DNA from: Aphodousia faecalis
Lineage (GTDB): Bacteria; Pseudomonadota; Gammaproteobacteria; Burkholderiales; Burkholderiaceae_F
Assembly: GCA_018712705.1 (NCBI GenBank)
Contig: DVGM01000024.1
Span: 1 to 41,890 of the forward strand
Direction of reading: 5' to 3'
Length of the DNA stretch: 41,890 bases
Shown: positions 1-7,747 of the stretch, piece by piece
Layout: every line of letters begins with the position of its first letter
Numbering within the stretch: the first letter of the stretch is position 1
Made by a program: the position numbers and the translations under genes
Notes under the pieces: generated by a model
The model's input: the letters and a program-made list of their open reading frames with translations, nothing else
Database searches by the model: none
What the model was told of the DNA's origin: nothing

Positions 1-66
1 GCTAGTCATGGGACTGAATTTTACTTCAACGACCAAGGTCGTAGCACGAATTCCTCCCCTTGTTAA
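1..66 (+). CDS. TnpB C-terminal tail (partial, 3' end only)
   Basis: An open frame enters from the left edge and stops at the TAA at 64-66, giving about 21 residues (begins ASHGTEF, ends SSPC). It lies directly on the hairpin-rich right end of a TnpB element, where tnpB normally ends inside its own omega RNA. No catalytic motif is visible because only the tail is in the window, so the assignment rests on context. The frame could also be non-coding right-end sequence. A second TnpB element in the same orientation starts at 41269. Confidence 0.35.
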   Translation, partial: ASHGTEFYFNDQGRSTNSSPC

Positions 67-95
67 AACAAGGGGCTTCCTTCGTGATTATTCTG
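1..95 (+). mobile_element. Right end of an IS200/IS605-type TnpB element (omega RNA scaffold region)
   Basis: Two hairpins follow each other: CGACC-AA-GGTCG near 31-42 and CCCCTTG-TTAAAA-CAAGGGG near 55-74, followed by CTTCCTTCGTG. Immediately after this the sequence becomes good terC coding sequence on the minus strand. Stacked hairpins ending abruptly against host DNA are typical of the right end of IS605-family TnpB elements, which encodes the 3' scaffold of the guide (omega) RNA. The exact boundary is uncertain by a few bases (about 88-98). The rest of the element is outside the window. Confidence 0.55.
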
Positions 96-326
96 TGAAA
101 AAAGTGGTTGAGTTAAGGTGACTAACCAAAAGATGAGCGCAAGCAGCAGCAAACGCGTTACCAGAGCTAAAGAGAGCCCCGCAACTCGAGCCTTATCTCT
201 TTGTTTGGAGGGAAGCTTATCGGCCAATATAGCGATAAACACTAAATTATCAATGCCAAGGACAATTTCAAGAATAACGAGCGTCAAAAGACCTATCCAT
301 ATGGAAGGATCTAGAAGAATTTCCAT
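94..326 (-). pseudogene. terC-family membrane protein, truncated by the TnpB element
   Basis: Start ATG is at 324-326 with AAGGA upstream on the minus strand. The first about 77 residues match the TerC family (YgdQ/YoaE branch): LGIDNLVFIAILADKLP in the first membrane region, then a second hydrophobic segment ending WLVTLTQPLFS. Conservation stops right after this serine. The remaining residues to the stop at 63-65 read through the hairpins of the inserted element. Intact TerC-like proteins have about seven membrane segments, so this two-segment fragment should be non-functional as an ion-related membrane protein. The insertion is inferred from the sudden loss of TerC similarity at the hairpin boundary. 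Confidence 0.75.
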
Positions 327-398
327 TATTGTTTCCTTATATCTGCAATGGAGTTATCTAATTGATTATTTAAACAGTTCTGAGACTATAGCAAAAAG

Positions 399-1580
399 TT
401 AAAACGACTCATTTATCAGAAACTCTTTCAAATTGATATGTCTAACCGTACTCGTAGAAAAATCAAAATCGTCATTTGTAATAATGATCTTCTCACGCGT
501 TTGATCTAATTTGTTAAACAAGGCGAATTCTCTCCTATAGGTACTTTCTTCTGCAATGCTATAGGCCACCTGAATTAAATACTGGCGATTATTTTTTTCA
601 GCCAAAAAATCCACCCCTTGGCTCCCCTCTCTAAAGACAAAAAGATTGAAGCCTCTATAAAGCAATTCGTTGTATACGATATTTTCTAAATTATGAGTTA
701 TATCCCAATGCCCGTCTGTTTGACGAATAGAATTAAAGGACACATCTTCGACATACAGTTTCTGATAGTACTTCAACTCTCTCTTAGCTTTTGTAGAATA
801 CTGACGGATCGGTGAGATAACATACGCTTCTTCCAAATACGAAAGGTATTTCAGTATTGTGTTCAATGAACACTCAAAACCCTGTTCCTTTAAGAATTTT
901 TGTACAGAATTGGCACTGAATATCCGAGCATTAGAAATCATTATGTAATTAACTAATCGACGAAAAAGATTATCTTTCCTGATTTTGTAACGGTTCAAAA
1001 TATCATTAATGACAATAGTGTCATCTAAATCGTTTAAATATCTTAATCGAGCCTGCTTCGTTGGAAATTCTATGGCTTGTGGGAATCCTCCAAAAACCAA
1101 ATAATCAGAAATACTGTAATCGTGCTGTAGCTCTTTTACATATTCCTGAATCTCAAGAAAAACAAAAGGACGAACTCTGAAGGCTACGTAACGACCACTC
1201 AATTCTTTGGTGAATTCTTTAGATAACAACTTGGAATTACTTCCGGTGATAAAAAGAGAAACATTTTTCAGACGAAGAGTACGACAAGCAACATTCCACT
1301 GCTCAATCATCTGCACCTCATCTAAAAAAACATACAGTTTCTCCTTCCCCAGATACTGACTAATGTAATCAATCAGTTCATCAACAGTCGTAATTAAGGC
1401 AGAGACTGATCGATCCTCAAAATTTAGCATTAGTGTTTTCTTGCCACTCTGACGCAACTCGGTCTCAATTTGATCCATGATGACCGATTTTCCGCATCGG
1501 CGAATACCTGTGACGATCTTCACCAAGTTACTTTCATAAAACGGCCGAATTTGTTGAAGATAATGTTCTCGACTAATCAT
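399..1580 (-). CDS. AAA-type ATPase with DUF4143 domain
   Basis: Predicted P-loop ATPase of the AAA_14/DUF4143 group (about 393 aa), accessory genes often carried as single orphans in gut and oral bacteria and of unknown biochemical role. Walker A is GIRRCGKS at residues 25-32; Walker B is YVFLDEVQ near residue 87; a sensor-like TGSN follows at about 110. The C-terminal half is the DUF4143 region, with the EGSQGVDFLAE segment resembling a nuclease-like fold (D-x-LAE) seen in this family. ATG at 1580 is preferred over GTG at 1583 because GAGG lies six to ten bases upstream. Codon use looks more AT-rich than the housekeeping neighbours, consistent with acquisition. Monocistronic between a broken terC and the SRP RNA gene. 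Confidence 0.85.
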   Translation of the reverse strand: MISREHYLQQIRPFYESNLVKIVTGIRRCGKSVIMDQIETELRQSGKKTLMLNFEDRSVSALITTVDELIDYISQYLGKEKLYVFLDEVQMIEQWNVACRTLRLKNVSLFITGSNSKLLSKEFTKELSGRYVAFRVRPFVFLEIQEYVKELQHDYSISDYLVFGGFPQAIEFPTKQARLRYLNDLDDTIVINDILNRYKIRKDNLFRRLVNYIMISNARIFSANSVQKFLKEQGFECSLNTILKYLSYLEEAYVISPIRQYSTKAKRELKYYQKLYVEDVSFNSIRQTDGHWDITHNLENIVYNELLYRGFNLFVFREGSQGVDFLAEKNNRQYLIQVAYSIAEESTYRREFALFNKLDQTREKIIITNDDFDFSTSTVRHINLKEFLINESF

Positions 1581-1630
1581 CACACGCCTCAGAGTGAAAG
1601 TTTTTTCGGGAATTTAAATATATTTCATTG

Positions 1631-1672
1631 CTAGTGAAAGATTTTAATAAAACCAGAAAAATCTTTCACTAG
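1631..1672. repeat. 15-bp perfect inverted repeat upstream of the ATPase gene
   Basis: CTAGTGAAAGATTTT at 1631-1645 is repeated as its exact reverse complement at 1658-1672 with a 12-bp spacer. A related AGAGTGAAAGTTTT lies at 1591-1604, just upstream of the ATPase start at 1580. The arrangement could be an operator for the orphan ATPase gene or a hairpin in its leader. No T-run suggests a terminator. Confidence 0.5.
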
Positions 1673-1771
1673 ATTTATTCTCAATTTATCAGCGTCATAA
1701 ACCTTATCTGGGCGAAGTAGTTCACTACTGTGGGGTAGGTTTAGAGAAATGGTCTGATTGTGCTAATAAGC

Positions 1772-1885
1772 AAAAAAGAAGTGGCGAGCCTTATCCTCGG
1801 CACTACATTCACTTCGCTGTGGCTGCTCCGTTCCCGGCCTGACCAGGTTCACGACGAATGCATGCGAGGGGACCCGCCGGGAGCG
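1772..1885 (-). ncRNA. ffs: Signal recognition particle RNA (4.5S, small bacterial type)
   Basis: Read on the minus strand, the core GGTCAGGCCGGGAACGGAGC followed by AGCCACAGCGAA matches the helix 8 symmetric/asymmetric loop signature of bacterial SRP RNA, the site bound by the Ffh M domain. The flanks close into a long stem: GGCGGGTCCCCTCGCA on the 5' side (about 1882-1860) pairs with TGCCGAGGATAAGGCTCGCC on the 3' side (about 1801-1782). A run of T residues follows (CTTCTTTTTT, ending near 1772), serving as terminator. The RNA works with Ffh and FtsY in co-translational targeting of inner-membrane proteins. End positions are estimates from the stem. Weak open frames on both strands across this stretch are not genes. 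Confidence 0.92.
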
Positions 1886-1940
1886 CAGTTTATCAAATTT
1901 CCCCTGAAATTTCAGGATTTTTTCGTTGAACTTTTTGTAG

Positions 1941-1973
1941 AAAAACGGCCTACGAAAAAACACTCGCAGGCCG
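1941..1973 (-). terminator. Rho-independent terminator of the NMO/FabK-like gene
   Basis: On the minus strand CGGCCTGCGA (1973-1964) pairs with TCGTAGGCCG (1955-1946) and is followed by five T residues, 24 bases past the stop of the 1997-3256 gene. A separate palindrome CCTGAAATTTCAGG lies at 1903-1916. Confidence 0.8.
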
Positions 1974-1996
1974 CCTTCTTTTAAAGCTCTAACGAC

Positions 1997-3256
1997 TTAG
2001 AGCGGTTTGGGCAACTGAATTTGATCGCCCGTGCTCGTGATGTAGTCGTTATAGATTTCTTCGGCACTCGGGAAGTACCACTGGCCATTCGGGAGCTTCA
2101 CCGTCGTTTCCTTAAGTCGGAAGGTCTTAGCGCCACATGTCCAGACGTTATAGAGCTTCATATGCGTACACAAACAGCACTTCATCTCTTCAGGCTTAGG
2201 CATAGCCTTCTTTGTCATCATGTCCCACCACTGGGTTAAATACGGACACTTACCCTCTTTAAGCATATAGCCGTACGGCTCACAGTTAGGCGGCACACGC
2301 ATCTTAATGGCCGGAGACGACTTCAGCATACGCATCAAATAACCCGTAGCCGAGAGGTGATTGACTTCGATGTCATCTTCCTTGGCATTGATGTAAGCGG
2401 TCTTAACCGCATCGGGCAGGCCACATTCCTTACTGATCGTAAAGCGCGTGGCTACCTGCACTCCATCGGCTCCAACCTCTTTAATCATTCTGACGGCTTC
2501 ACCACCCGTGAAAATACCACCGGCAGCAAACACCGGAATATTAAGGTGATTATGGGCCAGATACGCCTTTACATCTCTGACAATATCTTCAAGCGAAAAT
2601 TCTCTCCAGTCTTCACCGAAGCCCAAATGTCCGCCAGCCAGCGGACCTTCCACCACAATGTAATCAGGCAAACGATTAAGGCGACGGTTGCGGTTTAAGA
2701 AAAGATTCAAAGCGCGAACAGACGAAACAACAATACCGAGCAAAGCATCGTTGAAGCGTTTGTTTTCACTCATGAGATTGAAGCTTGACAAATGTAGGCC
2801 CGCCGAAAGCGTAATACCGTCGATGCCTGCATCCAAGGCAGCGTTTAGACGAACGCCGAGTGACTCATGAGGGGCGTTATAGGTCAGTTTTTCCATGCAA
2901 TTGAGAAATACCAAGCCTTTGCCCGTAGCGCGGCTCATCACATCGCCCACATAACGCAAAGAGGCCTCGCGCACATCATTTAAGTCAAAATGATTGTCAG
3001 ATTTATCCGGATTTTTTTGGCATCCGTAATAGCGCTTAACTTTCTTAGCCGTAAAATCAGTGCCGTAAAGACGGTCGGACAAATCCATTTGCATGGCATC
3101 GGAAATGTGAGCAATACCACCCAACTTCTCCACGGCGAGAACCATCTCAGCCGTGGAAATGTTCACCCCCATGCCGCCGACCATGAGCGGAACATATTCT
3201 TTATCTTTCAGACGAATTCGCAAGTCCTTAAGACAGACATCACTTAAAGCGTTCAT
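1997..3256 (-). CDS. Nitronate monooxygenase / FabK-like FMN-dependent TIM-barrel protein
   Basis: A 419-residue member of the 2-nitropropane dioxygenase/nitronate monooxygenase superfamily, which also contains the enoyl-ACP reductase FabK. Visible family features are the N-terminal PLMVGGMGVNIS strand-loop, the GGHLGFGE loop, and the FMN phosphate-binding AAGGIFTGGEA followed by GADGVQVATRF. The C-terminal part is longer than in the minimal family and carries clustered cysteines (GKCPY, then CCLCTHMKLYNVWTCG), possibly metal-binding; this is inference. GAGG precedes the ATG at 3256 by about ten bases. The gene is divergent from fabI (165 bp between starts), hinting at a role linked to fatty acid metabolism, but oxidation of nitronates or another flavin reaction is equally possible. 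Confidence 0.8.
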   Translation of the reverse strand: MNALSDVCLKDLRIRLKDKEYVPLMVGGMGVNISTAEMVLAVEKLGGIAHISDAMQMDLSDRLYGTDFTAKKVKRYYGCQKNPDKSDNHFDLNDVREASLRYVGDVMSRATGKGLVFLNCMEKLTYNAPHESLGVRLNAALDAGIDGITLSAGLHLSSFNLMSENKRFNDALLGIVVSSVRALNLFLNRNRRLNRLPDYIVVEGPLAGGHLGFGEDWREFSLEDIVRDVKAYLAHNHLNIPVFAAGGIFTGGEAVRMIKEVGADGVQVATRFTISKECGLPDAVKTAYINAKEDDIEVNHLSATGYLMRMLKSSPAIKMRVPPNCEPYGYMLKEGKCPYLTQWWDMMTKKAMPKPEEMKCCLCTHMKLYNVWTCGAKTFRLKETTVKLPNGQWYFPSAEEIYNDYITSTGDQIQLPKPL

Positions 3257-3361
3257 CAGAGACTATCCTCATGGATAAAAATTACTATCTGAAAAGTATG
3301 ACAGTCCAGTTTGTAAAAACCGTAACAGAAAAACTAGGACATTCCCCTAAGGCAATCACCC

Positions 3362-3389
3362 TTGACAAGCCACTCTTTTTCAGTAAATT
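3362..3389 (+). promoter_or_regulatory. Putative sigma-70 promoter of fabI
   Basis: TTGACA at 3362-3367 and TAAATT at 3384-3389 are separated by 16 bases, 32 bases before the fabI start. The -35 is a perfect consensus match; the -10 is moderate. Confidence 0.55.
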
Positions 3390-3420
3390 AAGTCAGATTT
3401 AAACTTTCAGGAACTTAAAA

Positions 3421-4221
3421 ATGGCTTTATTAACGGGCAAGAAGCTGCTGATTACCGGCATCTCTTCGAATCGCTCCATCGCCTACGGTATCGCAAAAGC
3501 ATGTAAGGAAGAAGGAGCCGAACTGATTCTGACCTATAACAACGAACGTTTCCGCGAGCGTCTTGAACGCTTCGCAAACGATTTCGGTGCCGCTGCTGTT
3601 ATTCAATTAAACGTTGCAAGTGACGAAAGCATTGAAGCTGCGGCTGCCCGTGTCAAGGAAGTGTGGCCGGAAGGTTTTGACGGTTTTGTGCATTCCATCG
3701 CCTGGGCTCCGCGTGAAGCCATTGAAGGGTCATTCTTAGAAGGTCTTTCCCGTGAAGGCTTCATGGCGGCGATCAATATTTCCGCCTATTCTTTCGCCGC
3801 CTTGGCTAAAGCTTTCCTGCCACAACTTGAAGGCAGAAAAGCATCCCTTGTGACGCTTTCTTTCTTGGGCGCTGAAAAAGTCGTTCCCAATTACAACACG
3901 ATGGGTGTTGCCAAAGCCGCTCTTGAAGCCGTCACTCGTTATATGGCCGCCGATCTCGGCCCCAAGGGTATCCGTGTTAACGCCTTATCGAGCGGTCCGA
4001 TCCGCACGCTGGCGGCAAGCGGCATTAAGGATTTCCAAAAGATGCTCGCTCACGCTCGCGATATCTCGCCGTTGCGTCAGACCGTTACGATTGAAGATGT
4101 GGGTCGTTCGACCGCGTTCTTGCTGTCTGACTATGCACTAGGCATTACGGCTGAAACGCTTTATGTGGACGCAGGATTCCAAGCCATGGCTGGTCAAGTC
4201 CAGGCTCAAGAAGAAGCCTAA
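3421..4221 (+). CDS. fabI: Enoyl-[acyl-carrier-protein] reductase (NADH), FabI
   Basis: Catalyses the last, NAD(P)H-dependent reduction of each cytosolic type II fatty-acid elongation cycle. The 266-residue protein has the length and layout of FabI: N-terminal TGISSNRSIAYGIA nucleotide-binding loop, then NYNTMGVAKAALE giving the catalytic Y158-x6-K165 (Y156/K163 in E. coli), and the VNALSSGPIRTLAASGI substrate loop. The tyrosine just upstream in E. coli (Y146) is phenylalanine here (TLSFLGAE). AGGAA precedes the ATG. A strong terminator follows at 4243, so the gene appears monocistronic. FabI is the triclosan target class; the key triclosan-stacking tyrosine is present. Confidence 0.97.
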   Translation: MALLTGKKLLITGISSNRSIAYGIAKACKEEGAELILTYNNERFRERLERFANDFGAAAVIQLNVASDESIEAAAARVKEVWPEGFDGFVHSIAWAPREAIEGSFLEGLSREGFMAAINISAYSFAALAKAFLPQLEGRKASLVTLSFLGAEKVVPNYNTMGVAKAALEAVTRYMAADLGPKGIRVNALSSGPIRTLAASGIKDFQKMLAHARDISPLRQTVTIEDVGRSTAFLLSDYALGITAETLYVDAGFQAMAGQVQAQEEA

Positions 4222-4242
4222 TAACGAAACACTTGTTTGAAG

Positions 4243-4269
4243 TCGCCCGAAATTTCGGGCGATTTTTTT
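4243..4269 (+). terminator. Rho-independent terminator of fabI
   Basis: Perfect palindrome TCGCCCGAAATTTCGGGCGA at 4243-4262 followed by seven T residues, 21 bases after the fabI stop codon. Confidence 0.92.
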
Positions 4270-4416
4270 GTATACGTCAAAGTTCCTTGAAAACTATTAC
4301 CAAAATAGACAATTTCAAATTCCCAATCGCTGAAAAATCCGTTATGCTCGTCTCATCAGACACAGTGGCATCACTGTCAGGACAGTTTTTATTTTTTATT
4401 GAATGAAGGTGAAATC

Positions 4417-4734
4417 ATGAGCGATATCGTTCACTTAAATGACTCCAACTATGAAACCGAAACGGCACAAGGTGTTGTGGTTGTGGATTTCTGGGCTCCT
4501 TGGTGCGGACCTTGCCGCGCGCTTGCTCCGCATTTGGAAGCCGCCGCTCAAAAGTTTGACGGTAAGCTTCGCATTGCCAAATATAACGTTGACGAAGCCA
4601 ATGAATACGCAGCCAAACTCGGCATCCGCTCCATTCCCACTTTAATCGTTTACGAAGACGGCAAACCCATCCAACAGCACATTGGCTCCATGGGTCAATC
4701 TCAGTTGGAAGATTTTTTAAATCAATTTGTTTAA
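4417..4734 (+). CDS. trxA: Thioredoxin 1
   Basis: Small cytosolic disulfide reductase (105 aa) that, reduced by thioredoxin reductase, supplies electrons to ribonucleotide reductase, methionine sulfoxide reductase and others. The active site WCGPC is at residues 29-33, preceded by VVVDFWAP, and the cis-proline loop RSIPTLIVY follows. The start at 4417 (MSDIVHL) is chosen over the upstream ATG at 4399 because AAGGTGA lies at the right spacing and the protein then has the usual length. A 6-bp palindrome (ACAGTG-GCAT-CACTGT, about 4364-4379) lies in the leader. rho follows on the same strand, the common trxA-rho order. Confidence 0.97.
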   Translation: MSDIVHLNDSNYETETAQGVVVVDFWAPWCGPCRALAPHLEAAAQKFDGKLRIAKYNVDEANEYAAKLGIRSIPTLIVYEDGKPIQQHIGSMGQSQLEDFLNQFV

Positions 4735-4747
4735 AATGCCCTCCGAA

Positions 4748-4777
4748 TCCGTTCCGGAGCTCATTATCCGGAACGGA
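4748..4777 (+). terminator. Terminator-like hairpin between trxA and rho
   Basis: TCCGTTCCGG (4748-4757) pairs perfectly with CCGGAACGGA (4768-4777), followed by ATCTTTTG. The T-run is weak, so it may terminate part of trxA transcription or act in the rho leader. Confidence 0.55.
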
Positions 4778-4876
4778 ATCTTTTGATTAAATCCTTTTTA
4801 TACCTAACGATCAGAACAGCGGTGAAAGCTTGTCTGCCTTCCCCTGCCTTTTCAATACACAATTTCAAAAATTCAA

Positions 4877-6139
4877 ATGCATCTTTCCGAACTCAAATCG
4901 TTGCATGTCTCCAAGCTCTTGGACTGGGCTATTGACCTTGGTGTCGAAAACGCCAACCGCATGCGTAAGCAAGAACTCATGTTCTCCATTTTGAAAAAAC
5001 GCGCCAAGGACGGTGAACAAATTTTCGGTGATGGAACGTTAGAAATTCTGCCCGACGGCTTCGGTTTTCTCCGCAGCCCCGAAACCTCTTACCTCGCCAG
5101 CACTGATGATATTTACATTTCTCCTTCACAAATCAGACGTTTTAACCTGCACACGGGGGACTCCATTGAAGGTGAAGTGCGTACTCCGAAAGAAGGCGAA
5201 CGCTATTTCGCCCTTGTCAAAGTTGAAAAGGTAAACGGTCAGCCGCCGGAAAACTTAAAGCATCGCATGCTTTTTGAAAACCTCACGCCGCTCTTTCCGA
5301 ATGAACATCTGGTGCTTGAGCGCGATATCAGAGGTGATGAAAACTTAACCGGTCGCGTCATTGACATGATCGCCCCGATCGGTAAAGGTCAACGTGCCTT
5401 GATTGTTGCTTCACCTAAGAGCGGTAAAACCGTCTTGATGCAACACATTGCCCATGCCATCACAGCGAACCATCCCGACTGCGTGCTTTTTGTTCTGCTC
5501 ATTGACGAACGTCCTGAAGAAGTCACTGAAATGCAGCGTACAGTTAAGGGAGAAGTGGTCGCCAGTACCTTTGATGAACCGGCATCTCGCCACGTGCAAG
5601 TAACCGAAATGGTTATCGAAAAAGCCAAGCGTTTGGCCGAAAGCAAGAAAGATGTAGTGATTTTGCTTGACTCCATCACTCGCCTGGCACGTGCCTATAA
5701 CAACGTGATGCCCACCTCCGGCCGCGTGTTATCCGGCGGCGTGGACGCTAACGCCCTGCATCGGCCCAAGCGCGTTTTCGGTGCCGCCCGTAATCTTGAG
5801 GAAGGCGGCTCTCTGACGATTATCGCCACCGCCTTGGTCGATACCGGTAGCCGCATGGACGATGTGATTTATGAAGAATTCAAAGGCACCGGCAACATGG
5901 AAGTGCATTTAGAACGTCGTTTGGCCGAAAAACGCATTTACCCGGCTATCAATGTTCTGCGCTCCGGCACCCGCCGCGAAGAACTGCTTTTGAAGCCGGA
6001 CGTTTTACAAAAAGTCTGGATCTTGAGAAAACTTTTGAGCGACATGGACGAAGTCGAGGCGATGGAATTCTTGCTCGAACGCTTAAAAGCAACCAAGAGC
6101 AACGCCGACTTCTTCGACTTAATGCGTCGTGGCGGCTAA
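4877..6139 (+). CDS. rho: Transcription termination factor Rho
   Basis: Hexameric RNA-dependent ATPase/translocase that ends transcription at Rho-dependent sites. The 420-residue length matches the minimal proteobacterial form (no long insert). Features in order: N-terminal MHLSELK helix bundle; cold-shock-like RNA-binding domain with GFGFLRS near residues 61-67; P-loop ASPKSGKT at about 178-185; Walker B VVILLDSITRLAR near 265; Q-loop/R-loop region with LSGGVDANAL and GSLTIIATALVDTGSRMDDVIYEEFKGTGN split across the secondary RNA-binding site. The gene sits 142 bp after trxA. No strong ribosome site is visible before the ATG. A strong terminator follows at 6161. Confidence 0.98.
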   Translation: MHLSELKSLHVSKLLDWAIDLGVENANRMRKQELMFSILKKRAKDGEQIFGDGTLEILPDGFGFLRSPETSYLASTDDIYISPSQIRRFNLHTGDSIEGEVRTPKEGERYFALVKVEKVNGQPPENLKHRMLFENLTPLFPNEHLVLERDIRGDENLTGRVIDMIAPIGKGQRALIVASPKSGKTVLMQHIAHAITANHPDCVLFVLLIDERPEEVTEMQRTVKGEVVASTFDEPASRHVQVTEMVIEKAKRLAESKKDVVILLDSITRLARAYNNVMPTSGRVLSGGVDANALHRPKRVFGAARNLEEGGSLTIIATALVDTGSRMDDVIYEEFKGTGNMEVHLERRLAEKRIYPAINVLRSGTRREELLLKPDVLQKVWILRKLLSDMDEVEAMEFLLERLKATKSNADFFDLMRRGG

Positions 6140-6160
6140 ACTTAATAAAACTAGTGAAAA

Positions 6161-6195
6161 CGGCTCTCCCAATCAACCGGAGAGCCGTTTTTTTT
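6161..6195 (+). terminator. Rho-independent terminator after rho
   Basis: CGGCTCTCC (6161-6169) pairs with GGAGAGCCG (6179-6187) followed by eight T residues. It lies between the convergent rho and sotB genes and could also slow transcripts from the minus strand, where four T residues follow. Confidence 0.9.
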
Positions 6196-6199
6196 AACC

Positions 6200-7375
6200 T
6201 CAACCAAGAAAACGTCTAATCATTGCGAAGCAAATGATTCCGCCTAAAAAGGCAAAGACCGCACCCGCATAACCGATCCATTCAATAGCCGGTATCGAGC
6301 ACACCCAACCACCCACCAGCGCACCGCTGCCGATTCCAACGTTGGCAATCCCTGAATAAATTGACATGGCGATAGGAGTGGATTGCGGTTCCAGCCGAAT
6401 CACAACGGCCTGAAATACCAAACCGAAAATTGTGAAAGTGATCCCCCAGAAAACACACAAAAGCATAGCTGACCAGATGTGTGCCGAAGACAATTCCATT
6501 AATGCCAGAAAAATACCGACACCAAACGTACCGGTTGCAAAAAAGAATTTGGGATGCTGCTCATAGCAACGAGAAAAGAAAATACTGGCAAGAATACCGG
6601 CCACACCAAACAAAGTCAGCGAAAAGGTGATTTCGCTCTCAGGCATATGCGCGACCTGCGCCATGAATGGCTCAATATAACTGTACCCTGTAAAGTTAGC
6701 CGTAAAGATCAAAGCGGTCAGAACGTACACCCCAATTAAGGCAGGATTTTTCAAAATGCCCGGCAATTTTGCAACAGAAGAGCCTTGGGTGTTGGCGGGC
6801 ACGCGCGGAAAAATAAAGAGTAAAAATATGGCAACCGCCAAAGCCACTAAACCGATTGAGAAAAAGGTGGCTCGCCACCCCATGTAAAGACCGACCATGC
6901 GACCCAAAGGAAGACCGGCAATCATGGCAACGGCTGTCCCTGTTACAACGAGGCTCAACGCCGTGGCGCGTTTACCTTGAGGAGCGATGCGCACAGCTAA
7001 CGGCGAAGCAATGGACCAGAAAATGGAGTGCGAAAAGGCAACGCCTGCTCTTGAAAGCATCAGCGTAATGAAACTAGGCGCAACCGCTGACAAAAAATGG
7101 CTTACTACGAATAAACCGAGAATACCCAAAAGCAATTTTTTAAATTCTACTTTTGAGGCTAAAAGCATCAAGGGTAAAGATAAAACCGTCACAATCCAGG
7201 CGTAGACTGTGATAATCGTACCGGCCTGGGATTCTGTAATTTGAAAATCACGGGCTATATCGCTTAAAAGTCCAATCGGGATGAATTCAGACGTATTGAA
7301 GATGAAGGCCGATAAAGTAAGGCCTGCTACCGGAGCCCAGAGTTTGAGAGCACCAGTCTCTTCTTGTTGAGCCAT
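6200..7375 (-). CDS. sotB: SotB-type major facilitator (sugar efflux) transporter
   Basis: Inner-membrane MFS exporter of 391 aa with twelve hydrophobic segments. It follows the SotB (YdeA) family closely: AFIFNTSEFIPIGLLSDIA in TM1, VYAWIVTVLSLPLMLL in TM2, the basic loop SKVEFKKLL between TM2 and TM3, then SRAGVAFSHSIFWSI, APQGKRATALSL and GTAVAMIAGLPLGR in TM5 (MFS motif C-like), all as in the E. coli sugar efflux transporter. E. coli SotB exports arabinose and IPTG; the physiological substrate here is unknown. AAAGGA precedes the ATG. Divergent from rpmE2 across an AT-rich 372-bp region. Confidence 0.85.
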   Translation of the reverse strand: MAQQEETGALKLWAPVAGLTLSAFIFNTSEFIPIGLLSDIARDFQITESQAGTIITVYAWIVTVLSLPLMLLASKVEFKKLLLGILGLFVVSHFLSAVAPSFITLMLSRAGVAFSHSIFWSIASPLAVRIAPQGKRATALSLVVTGTAVAMIAGLPLGRMVGLYMGWRATFFSIGLVALAVAIFLLFIFPRVPANTQGSSVAKLPGILKNPALIGVYVLTALIFTANFTGYSYIEPFMAQVAHMPESEITFSLTLFGVAGILASIFFSRCYEQHPKFFFATGTFGVGIFLALMELSSAHIWSAMLLCVFWGITFTIFGLVFQAVVIRLEPQSTPIAMSIYSGIANVGIGSGALVGGWVCSIPAIEWIGYAGAVFAFLGGIICFAMIRRFLG

Positions 7376-7747
7376 GGCGCTTTCCTTTCTTTGAATTTAA
7401 TACAGGCGCAAATTATAGAAAGATACCCAAGGAAAAAATAGACTTGTGACTTTCAGGCAAGATCAAGGTCAGTCACGTTTAATATTTTTAAAATTTTTAA
7501 AAGTACACTTTCAAAAATTTTAAAAGTTGACTTTTAATTTTTTTAACTGATCTTTGAAGGGATAAAAATTTGGAATTCGTTTTTCTCTCAACAGTTTTGC
7601 AAAAATTTGATATTTATAGGAATTTATTGGATAATTCCGCTTCTCTGTCGGAACGTGGAGATGCATGCCCGCGGTAAGACCTTGGTTAACCGGGCTCGTG
7701 CGCAAGGCTCTCAGGGCGGCCGATGATTTTTTAGGAAAACTTTACAA
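7376..7747. promoter_or_regulatory. AT-rich divergent intergenic region with structured rpmE2 leader
   Basis: This gene-free stretch holds an AT-rich segment (about 7477-7600) with an imperfect inverted repeat, AAAATTTTTAAAAGT against ACTTTCAAAAATTTT, centred near 7508. From about 7660 the base composition changes sharply to GC-rich and contains pairable segments (GCCCGCGGT near 7668 with AACCGGGC near 7688; GGC near 7705 with GCC near 7719), then ATTTTTTAGGA and the rpmE2 start. It probably holds promoters for both genes and a structured 5' leader for the ribosomal protein gene, which could carry autogenous control; that function is inference. Confidence 0.4.

Noticed and set aside
1760..1984. 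Open frames on both strands across 1760-1984
   Set aside because: They overlap the SRP RNA and a terminator, have no ribosome site and no family similarity.
7520..7705. 61-residue minus-strand frame in the rpmE2 upstream region
   Set aside because: Highly AT-biased lysine-rich translation, no ribosome site, and it lies over the structured leader and promoter region.
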